From: an uncultured Bacteroidia bacterium
GTDB lineage: Bacteria; Bacteroidota; Bacteroidia; Bacteroidales; UBA932
Direction: 5' to 3'
Length of the DNA: 18,548 nt
Assembly: GCA_902796455.1 (NCBI GenBank)
Contig: CADBPH010000335.1
Coordinates: 1-18,548, forward strand
A program made the position numbers and the translations under genes. Positions 8,652 through 15,554 of the stretch are shown here, piece by piece (positions within the stretch are counted from its first letter, which is position 1; every line of letters starts with the position of its first letter). The notes beneath the pieces were generated by a model. That model did not search any database. It was not told the origin of the DNA and was given only the letters and a program-made list of their open reading frames with translations.

Positions 8652-9398
8652 TTAATATGTTTTCTGATACATACATAGTCTTCCGCCATCTACGACATGG
8701 TTGGTCCCCGTGATGAAGGAGGCATTCTCACTGCACATGAAAAGGATGACATCGACCAATTCGCGGATTTCAGCAGCACGGCCGAGGAGGGTCGGCATGC
8801 CGGACATGGCCGCCCGGGTCAGCACCGGACCGGGAGAAACGCAGACCGCACGGACACCATGGGGCGCTCCGGCCATCGCCAAACCTTTGACGAAATTGAA
8901 GAGACCCGATTTCGCGGTGCCGTACATCGCACCGACACCGTCTCCCTCGAATCCGGTAACGGAACCGAGCAAAACAATGACGCCGGATTTCTTGGCCACC
9001 ATTTGCGGCATCAGGGCACGGGAAAAATAGACGGGCCCTTTCAGGTTGACGTCAATTCCCCAGTCGATTACTTCAATGGGCTGTTCGTAGAAGGGGACCA
9101 TGCTGTTGCAGCAGCGGGCCTCATAGCCTCCCGCGCAGGCAACCAGAAAATCGGCGCCTCCCCGTTTCTTCGCTTCTTCGGCAACAGACAAAGCGTACTT
9201 GAAATCACGCACATCGCCTGCCAAAGGGATCGCGGCATCGCCCAGCGCACGGGCCTCTTCTTCCAGTCTTTCCGCATTGACATCACACATGAGGACGGAT
9301 GCCCCCAGTCGAATGAATTCCTTCGAGGTATGCAACCCCATCCCGCTTGCTGCCCCTGTTACGACGGCAACTTTAGAATGAAAAGCGATTTCTTTCAT
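8652..9398 (-). CDS. Short-chain dehydrogenase/reductase, NAD-type, cytoplasmic
   Basis: This is a complete classical SDR of 248 residues. It has the dinucleotide motif 'TGAASGMG' (14-21), an acidic D39 at the end of the second strand ('MCDVN') that favours NAD(H) over NADP(H), 'ACAG' (87-90) in place of NNAG, N118 in 'DVNLKG', the catalytic S146, and Y159/K163 in 'YGTAK'. 'VSPGPVLT' (188-194) and the late 'GTNHVVDGG' (231-239) are also family features. There is no signal peptide, so it acts in the cytoplasm. Its ATG overlaps the stop of the upstream aldolase-family gene (ATGA), so the two are probably translated together. SDRs of this type include sugar 1-dehydrogenases (for example L-rhamnose or L-fucose dehydrogenase of non-phosphorylating pathways) and sugar-acid dehydrogenases. 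The substrate is not determined by sequence; oxidation of a sugar released by this PUL is the likely role. Confidence 0.93.
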   Translation of the reverse strand: MKEIAFHSKVAVVTGAASGMGLHTSKEFIRLGASVLMCDVNAERLEEEARALGDAAIPLAGDVRDFKYALSVAEEAKKRGGADFLVACAGGYEARCCNSMVPFYEQPIEVIDWGIDVNLKGPVYFSRALMPQMVAKKSGVIVLLGSVTGFEGDGVGAMYGTAKSGLFNFVKGLAMAGAPHGVRAVCVSPGPVLTRAAMSGMPTLLGRAAEIRELVDVILFMCSENASFITGTNHVVDGGRLCMYQKTY

Positions 9399-10468
9399 TT
9401 TATTCTGTTTTTTCTGACGAACTTCATCATATCATCATAGCACTTGTCCAGTTCGGCTTTCTGGGATTCCGTCAGGGAGATATCCTGGAGGATCCAGCGC
9501 GATTTACTGTCTTTCCGGTATGTATTGTCCTCTCCGTCCGGTGCGGAAGCGTAGGTCCGGGACAGCATGTTGTCGAACAAGCCGAGGCGTACAAAATAGT
9601 ACAAGGAATAGCCTCGCAAACTGTCATATTCGAGGAAGCGCTGGTCAATCAGGAGCCGGTACAGCGCATATGCCTCTGTCAAGTGCCCTTTCCGATCACC
9701 ATTTTTCATCATCTTCCAAATCAGGGAAGTGATGGGGGCATAGGCGACCCTTTCCGAAACCAGTCCGCAGGTCCCGATCTCCCGCCTCTGATACAGCCAT
9801 TGCCAGCCTCCCCAGGCAGAGAACACGGTTTTGATGGCAGGTTGCGCGGCCAATTCAGCCCGTTGCCGGTCATTTGCTTCCAATTTGTTGGACTCTTCCT
9901 TGATCCAGCCGTAAACGTCCGGATAGGTTCTGGCAAGTGAAACAAGAAAATCCACAGATGGCGTCGGGCAGGCGTCGTTCACATAGGTCTGGATGATGAC
10001 AGGCCGCTTGGCAACTTCGGCAAGCGCTTTATAATAAGACATTTGCTCCGATTCCGTTTTCCCATAATAAGGGGGTCTGGCAGCCAGTACCAAATCAACT
10101 CCTGATTCGGCAGCAAGCCTTTCGGCTTCTCGGGCATATACCAGCATGTCCTCCGTATCATCGCCATTGACACCAAGAGTCAGCACCGTTTTGTGATGAT
10201 TCTTTTTCCATTCCGCCACCAGGGCGGCCATGCCCGCAAAGCGCTCTTCCCGTGTCAGCAGATCAACGGCATCGTTGGACTGTGGCCAGATGACGCCGGG
10301 AGTATCCCATTGGGCCGCAAAGCGTGCCTCTTTGACCAGATTGTCATAATTGACCGTTCCGTCGGCATTGTATGGCGTCGATAGGATCAGGAAGGGACCT
10401 TCTATCTCCGCCGCTCCTAAAAGCAGCGGAGACAGGAGCATCCAAATCAAGATAAACCATCTTTTCAT
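9395..10468 (-). CDS. Exported dihydrodipicolinate synthase/N-acetylneuraminate lyase-family protein
   Basis: The 357-residue protein has a signal peptide (MKRWFILIWMLLSPLLLGAA), then a class I aldolase (beta/alpha)8 barrel of the DapA/NanA family from residue 21 to about 300. Visible landmarks are 'STPYNADGTVN' (30-40), 'RPPYYGKT' (131-138), the tyrosine Y162 ('IIQTYVN') and the Schiff-base lysine K190 in 'YGWIKEES'. The usual 'GTTGE' substrate-carboxylate motif is replaced by 'QSNDA' (63-67), with S64 and N65 at the Thr-Thr positions. Unlike biosynthetic DapA, which is cytoplasmic and about 290 residues, this protein appears exported and has a C-terminal helical extension. DapA itself is therefore very unlikely; an aldolase or lyase acting on a 2-keto-3-deoxy sugar acid, or a non-pyruvate reaction, is more plausible. 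It starts 6 bases after the susD stop, with GGAG at 10479-10482 as a possible ribosome site, and overlaps the SDR gene by 4 bases. Confidence 0.9.
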   Translation of the reverse strand: MKRWFILIWMLLSPLLLGAAEIEGPFLILSTPYNADGTVNYDNLVKEARFAAQWDTPGVIWPQSNDAVDLLTREERFAGMAALVAEWKKNHHKTVLTLGVNGDDTEDMLVYAREAERLAAESGVDLVLAARPPYYGKTESEQMSYYKALAEVAKRPVIIQTYVNDACPTPSVDFLVSLARTYPDVYGWIKEESNKLEANDRQRAELAAQPAIKTVFSAWGGWQWLYQRREIGTCGLVSERVAYAPITSLIWKMMKNGDRKGHLTEAYALYRLLIDQRFLEYDSLRGYSLYYFVRLGLFDNMLSRTYASAPDGEDNTYRKDSKSRWILQDISLTESQKAELDKCYDDMMKFVRKNRIK

Positions 10469-10474
10469 ATTCCG

Positions 10475-12343
10475 TTATCTCCAGAATACTTCCTCGGGGT
10501 TCTGGCCGAGATTCGGATCATGGACAGCGCCGTCGAGATTGGGATTGTAAAGCAATTCATTGTAAGGATAGGCACTGATCAGTCCTTTCCGGACCAGCGT
10601 CCAGTCTTCGTCATAGCGGAAGGTCTTGCCATAAAGGAGGGTGCGGTAGCCACTGTAGGTTTTCCCGTCGAGTTCGAAATCCTCCTGCTCCTTTTCATAA
10701 AGATAGACATTTTTCGGCTTGGCGATGTTTTCGGTCAGCCATTTCGCCCCCATCCGGTGCGTATCATAGTATTCATGCTGCTCGAAAGGCATTTCGAAAC
10801 AACGCTCCCAGAAAATGGCATTGATCAGGTCCTGCTTGCTGCCGAACTGGGAACTTGTCCAGTCCTGCGGCTCAACGGCAGGCTCCCCGTCGACGGAGTT
10901 ACGGGCCCGGGCCAGGAGGACGTTGACATACTTGATGGCATCCGCCGCATAGTTGTCGCCGGGGCCACCGCTCAGGTTGGCGCAGGCTTCGGCTGCAATC
11001 AGGTAAACTTCCGCCAACCGCATGATATAGAAGTCGGAATTACCTACACTGTTGTCGAAAGTAGGGTCATAGTACTTCTTGTAGAACGGGTATCCATAAT
11101 TCTTGAAAACGGTTGTCGTCGTCGAGTAAATCCGGTTGTCGGCGGGGTAACAGGACATTTCTGCACCGGCGTTGCCGATGAAAGAGGTGTGGACCATGTT
11201 GACATCGAAACGGGGATCGGGGCAACTGACGTAGATGTCACAATTGTTAACCCCTTCGCCTTTGGCGCCATTGTATCTCTCACACCATTTCTGGAAGAAC
11301 CAGCGGTCCGGATGGCAACGACCGAAATTGGCAACGTTGTCCGTCCCCATGTAGTGGTTGGGAAGCGCCCACATCGTCAGGCCGGAACCGCTGTCTGCGG
11401 ATTCAGGGGCACGGGGAATGGCGAAGATCCGTTCCTTCAACTGCCAGTCTTCCGGCTCCGTCCAGCGGAACAGCTGGCGGTAATCGGGGCAGAGCTCGAA
11501 GGGACCGTTATTAATGACGTCCACTGCGTCAGCCAATGCTTTTTTAAAGGCATCCTCGGCCGTCTGGATTCCAATCGGAGTAAAGTCGGGTTTCCGGTCG
11601 GAAAGCCAGAAATTATCGTCCGGATGGGCCAGGAGAGTTCCGATTGTCAGATAAACAAGGGATCGGCAGGCGATGGCGGCATAGTTGCATACGCGTCCGG
11701 AGGCATTACCGCCGGTCACTTGAATCATCCGGTTGAAATCCCGCATGCCTTTGGCGGCCGTGTCCAGGTCGGTGACAATCTGGCAATACACTTCCCAGAA
11801 GTTGTTGCGGATGCCGTATGCCTCGTCCAGCGTGGTGGGAGCCTCTGTGCGGAGTGTTACATCTCCGTAAAGGCGGACCAGATAGAACCAGGACATGGCC
11901 CGGAGGAACAGCGCCTCTGATTCGATTTCTTTTTTGTATGCTTCGTCGACAGGGCTGTCCTTCAGCGATGCAATCAGCGAATTGCAGCGGTAAACGGCCC
12001 GGTTCAAACTGGTAAAGGAATCGTAAGATTCGGGATGCTGGGAGAAGCGGGTGAACTTCAGGCAGCAGGACCAGCGCTCCAGGGCATTGCTCAGGGCTCC
12101 TGTATTGTTCCAATGGGCGAGGCCGGAAGCCGGGGCAAGCCATTCTGCGAAGGTTCCTGTCAGGAAACCGCTCAGGTAGAATTGACGATAGCAGCCCAGC
12201 ATGTTGGCTTCCAGGGATTCTTCGGACGAAACGGTCATGGTCCCGTCATAGGATGTAGTGACCTTCTCGTCGAGGAAATCAGAACAGGCCACGAAAGACA
12301 ATCCCGCAATGGACAATAGAATAAGGATATATATCTTTTTCAT
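10475..12343 (-). CDS. susD: SusD-like outer-membrane glycan-binding lipoprotein (RagB/SusD family)
   Basis: The start is set at 12343, giving 622 residues, because it yields MKKIYILILLSIAGLSFVAC followed by 'SDFLDEK', the typical SusD lipoprotein start with C20 acylated. The frame extends upstream to 12424, but that part lies inside the susC end and codes no signal. SusD landmarks follow: TPR-like helices with 'RAVYRCNSLI', 'ALFLRAMSWFYLVRLYGDV', and later 'IMRLAEVYLIAAEACA' with a C-terminal 'INAIFWERCFEMPFEQHEYYD'. These define the helical scaffold that caps the SusC barrel and binds glycan at the cell surface. It is a little longer than the ~550-residue prototype. The gene lies 13 bases after susC, the standard order, so the two form one import complex. 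The ligand cannot be read from sequence. Confidence 0.95.
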   Translation of the reverse strand: MKKIYILILLSIAGLSFVACSDFLDEKVTTSYDGTMTVSSEESLEANMLGCYRQFYLSGFLTGTFAEWLAPASGLAHWNNTGALSNALERWSCCLKFTRFSQHPESYDSFTSLNRAVYRCNSLIASLKDSPVDEAYKKEIESEALFLRAMSWFYLVRLYGDVTLRTEAPTTLDEAYGIRNNFWEVYCQIVTDLDTAAKGMRDFNRMIQVTGGNASGRVCNYAAIACRSLVYLTIGTLLAHPDDNFWLSDRKPDFTPIGIQTAEDAFKKALADAVDVINNGPFELCPDYRQLFRWTEPEDWQLKERIFAIPRAPESADSGSGLTMWALPNHYMGTDNVANFGRCHPDRWFFQKWCERYNGAKGEGVNNCDIYVSCPDPRFDVNMVHTSFIGNAGAEMSCYPADNRIYSTTTTVFKNYGYPFYKKYYDPTFDNSVGNSDFYIMRLAEVYLIAAEACANLSGGPGDNYAADAIKYVNVLLARARNSVDGEPAVEPQDWTSSQFGSKQDLINAIFWERCFEMPFEQHEYYDTHRMGAKWLTENIAKPKNVYLYEKEQEDFELDGKTYSGYRTLLYGKTFRYDEDWTLVRKGLISAYPYNELLYNPNLDGAVHDPNLGQNPEEVFWR

Positions 12344-12356
12344 AGCAATCATTTCT

Positions 12357-15300
12357 TTAGAAGGTAACTTTAAGGTCAAACATGTAGGTACGGGCTGCAG
12401 GATAGGCACCCATATCAACACCATATTTCAGGACATTTCCATAGATGTTTACATCCGGGTCATAACCGGAATACTTTGTCCAGATGAAGAGATTCTTTCC
12501 GGATACGCCGAGAGATATATGCTTCAGGAGCGATTTCTTGTTCCGGATCGGAAGCGCATAGGTGAGCGAGAGGTTGGAAAGGCGGAGGTAAGAGCCGTCT
12601 TCAACCCAGCGGTCCGTACACCAACCCACATCAGAGGTTGTATACGCGGAAAGAGAAGGATACCAACCGGTCGTATGCTCCGGAGTCCAGGCATCGAAAA
12701 CCGCGGCGCGGAGCCGGTTCTGGCTGTTTGTCGAGATGTCGCTCAAGACAGCGCGCTGCTGGTTGTATACATCATTCCCATACGAACCGGCAAAGAATGC
12801 AGTCAATGTCAAGTTCTTGTAAGTCAATGATGTATTGAAGCCATAGGTAAAGTCGGGATTCGGGTTTCCGACCACAACGCGGTCAGCCTCTGTAATGATA
12901 CCGTCTCCGTTGGTATCGACGAAGTTAACCGCTCCTTCCCCACGCTCTTTGCCGTCCGAGAAAGGTACGCCCTTCTGACCGGCCTGGACGATTCCGTCCG
13001 TCGGCATGGCATAGAAGAGGCACATCGGCTGGCCTTTGACAAAGATATTGATGTAATCCTTGCAGAATGCATCCCCCGAGAGGTTGTTGCCAGTAAAATA
13101 CTCAATGGTCTGAATGGGTTCTCCCGGATACAGATACCGTTCGGTCGTACTCAGCCCGCTGGGGTCGATGGAAAGGATTTTGTTCCGGTTCCAGGAGATA
13201 TTGCCGCCGATCATCCATTCGAAATCATGTGTCTTGACCGGGACAGCTGTCATGGTTAATTCCAGTCCCTTGTTTTCGATGGAACCCATGTTGACATACG
13301 GGTTGGTCACGCCGGCCGATCCGGGAAGGGTCTTGGTCTGGAGCAAATCTTCGGTCACTTTGTAGTAGGCATCTCCGCTGAAAGTGAACCGTCCTTCGAA
13401 CAGACTCAGGTCCAGACCGACGTTATATTGGGTCGTGGTCTCCCATTTCAGGTCACGGGAGGGGAGATTGAGCGAGGTGACAGACAGGTTCGTGTGGGTG
13501 GGATTGTCATGCGTGGCCACCATATTCGTGGAGTACCGGTAAATCGTCTGGTAGGAAGGGATTCCCTGGTTACCGACCCGGCCCCAGCCAAGACGGATCT
13601 TGGCAGAAGAGATGACCGGTACGTTGAACCAAGGCTCATTGCTCAGCCGCCATGCGAACGCGAAAGACGGGAACTGGGCCCATTTGTTGGCACCCGCAAA
13701 TTTGGAAGATCCATCGAAACGGTAGGTTCCGGTCAGGATATATTTGTCGTCGTAGTTGTACACGGCACGTCCGAAGAAGGACAGCAGCTGACTGTAGTTC
13801 TCGCTGTAGGTCAGCCAGTCATACGGGGCAGAGTTGAGGCTTGCCGACATGGCTTTCCATTGGAGGACGTTCGTGCCTTCAACCGTTTGGTTGAAAGAAC
13901 TGACACTGGATGATGACTGGCCGAGTGTCCCGGAAATACTGTGCTTCCCAAACTTGAGGTTCAAGAGCAGGAGATTATCCCAGTTCCAGTTCACGCGGTC
14001 GACATGCGCGATCGCACCCGAAGAACCCGTTGCCTGGGTGTTGATTCGGTAAGATTTGAATTTCAACCTTTCATCCGAACGGTAATCCGCACCGAAAGTG
14101 GACCGGAAGGTCAACCAGGGCAATACTTTGTATTCGGCGAACAAGCTGGGCGTTACACGGATTTCATTCCGCTCGCTCTGGTAATCGCTCAACCACCGGT
14201 CCGGACCGGAACGGGGCGCTCCATCATCATCAATCTCAGTTCCTTCCGGATCATATGCGACAAGCCGTCGTACCGGCCGGGTCAGCAGCATACTCATGAC
14301 CATGGAGGTCGCAGGGGTTTGTTGGACCGTACCGCCGGCACCCTGGGTCATCTGTGAGGAGAGATAGGAGAAGGAGGTCTTGGTACCGAAGGTGAATTTC
14401 CCGATTGTCTTGTCAAGGTTGATGCGGAAAGTCAGGTTCTGGAAACCGGTACCCTTGATAATACCTTGGTTGTCATTGTATCCGACGGAGAAACGGTAAT
14501 TGGTGTTGTCCGGTCTGCCGGCAACAGTGAGATAGTAACGCTGGGTGACACTGGTCCGGCTTGCGTAGTCCTGCCAGTCAACAGCTTCATATTCACCGCT
14601 TTCAATGCCACTTACGTATACATCATAATTAAAGTCCGTGTGAGAGTAATTCTTCAAGTCCAGGAAAGCCTTGTAGTCTTCGACGTCCATCAGTTCGAAT
14701 TTCTTGGCGATGCTGCTGATGCTGACGCCGGAGGAGAAAGTGATGACCGGTTTTTCCCGGTTGGCTGCTTTCGTCGTGATGAGGATGACGCCGTTTGCTC
14801 CCTGGGAACCATAGATAGCAGTTGCCGAAGCATCCTTCAGGATTTCCATGGAAGCAATATCCTGAGGGCTGATACCGAGGAGTCCGTTGTTCTCTTCGTC
14901 AATACCGGATTCATTGCCCTGGTGCGAACCCAGGCTCATTCCGCCCTCGGTATTGATGATAATGCCGTCAACGACATACAACGGCTGGCTGTTCGAATTG
15001 AAGGAGCTGGCACCACGGATTGTGATGTTGACCCCGGCATCCGGAGCGGCACTGTTCGAAACCACTTGCACGCCGGCGGCATTTCCTTGGAGGATTTGAT
15101 CGATGGAGGCGCTCTGAATAGCCTTTGTTTCATCGACTTTCACCGATGTGACAGACCCCGTCAGGTCACTTTTCCGCATGGCGCCGTATCCGACGACGAC
15201 AACTTCGTCCAGCTGTTCCAGATCGTCTTCAAGTGTCACGTTGACGACGCTGCTTGCTGATACTTCGACCGTGTATTGTTTGTATCCGATGCTGGAGAAT

Positions 15301-15551
15301 ACAAGGGAACTTTTCCGCCCGGCTTTAGGCGTAAAAGTGATGGAATAGCGGCCATCCATATCCGTTACGGATCCATTGGTGGACCCGTCTACCAGAACTG
15401 CAGCCCCGATGACCGGCTCCCCTTTGGAGTCTACGACTGTTCCTGTAATGGTCAGGCTCCCTGTCTGCGCGAAAACACTCCCGGAGAAAAGCAGGGAGAT
15501 GAAAAGGAAACAGGTAAATATCAATGATTTCATTGTCTTCATAGCTTTCAT
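12357..15551 (-). CDS. susC: SusC-like TonB-dependent receptor, full length
   Basis: The 1064-residue outer-membrane importer has the complete SusC architecture. A signal peptide ends near 'SVFAQ' (28/29). A carboxypeptidase-D regulatory-like domain covers about 33-110 ('GTVVDSKGEPVIGAAVLV'). The TonB-box region is 'LDEVVVVGYGA' (114-124). The plug domain runs about 127-263, with 'VQVVSNSAAPDAGVNITIRG', 'PLYVVDGIIIN' and 'SMEILKDASATAIYGSQGAN'. A beta-barrel runs to a C-terminal Phe ('MFDLKVTF'). It moves oligosaccharides across the outer membrane with energy from TonB, gated by the SusD lid. In-frame ATGs at 15551, 15542 and 15533 are all possible starts; I keep the first, which lies 3 bases after the stop of the previous receptor gene. 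Its C-terminus is clearly homologous to that receptor, so the two are paralogues. Confidence 0.96.
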   Translation of the reverse strand: MKAMKTMKSLIFTCFLFISLLFSGSVFAQTGSLTITGTVVDSKGEPVIGAAVLVDGSTNGSVTDMDGRYSITFTPKAGRKSSLVFSSIGYKQYTVEVSASSVVNVTLEDDLEQLDEVVVVGYGAMRKSDLTGSVTSVKVDETKAIQSASIDQILQGNAAGVQVVSNSAAPDAGVNITIRGASSFNSNSQPLYVVDGIIINTEGGMSLGSHQGNESGIDEENNGLLGISPQDIASMEILKDASATAIYGSQGANGVILITTKAANREKPVITFSSGVSISSIAKKFELMDVEDYKAFLDLKNYSHTDFNYDVYVSGIESGEYEAVDWQDYASRTSVTQRYYLTVAGRPDNTNYRFSVGYNDNQGIIKGTGFQNLTFRINLDKTIGKFTFGTKTSFSYLSSQMTQGAGGTVQQTPATSMVMSMLLTRPVRRLVAYDPEGTEIDDDGAPRSGPDRWLSDYQSERNEIRVTPSLFAEYKVLPWLTFRSTFGADYRSDERLKFKSYRINTQATGSSGAIAHVDRVNWNWDNLLLLNLKFGKHSISGTLGQSSSSVSSFNQTVEGTNVLQWKAMSASLNSAPYDWLTYSENYSQLLSFFGRAVYNYDDKYILTGTYRFDGSSKFAGANKWAQFPSFAFAWRLSNEPWFNVPVISSAKIRLGWGRVGNQGIPSYQTIYRYSTNMVATHDNPTHTNLSVTSLNLPSRDLKWETTTQYNVGLDLSLFEGRFTFSGDAYYKVTEDLLQTKTLPGSAGVTNPYVNMGSIENKGLELTMTAVPVKTHDFEWMIGGNISWNRNKILSIDPSGLSTTERYLYPGEPIQTIEYFTGNNLSGDAFCKDYINIFVKGQPMCLFYAMPTDGIVQAGQKGVPFSDGKERGEGAVNFVDTNGDGIITEADRVVVGNPNPDFTYGFNTSLTYKNLTLTAFFAGSYGNDVYNQQRAVLSDISTNSQNRLRAAVFDAWTPEHTTGWYPSLSAYTTSDVGWCTDRWVEDGSYLRLSNLSLTYALPIRNKKSLLKHISLGVSGKNLFIWTKYSGYDPDVNIYGNVLKYGVDMGAYPAARTYMFDLKVTF

Positions 15552-15554
15552 CGA

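Noticed and set aside
10520..11920. Long plus-strand open frame (466 codons) opposite susD
   Set aside because: It lies wholly inside the well-supported SusD gene, its translation has no recognisable domain or signal and is of shadow type; the GC-rich codon use of the real gene keeps the opposite frame open.
12344..12424. Upstream start for the SusD gene at 12424
   Set aside because: The extra 27 residues overlap the end of susC and hide the lipoprotein signal; the start at 12343 gives the typical SusD lipoprotein N-terminus.
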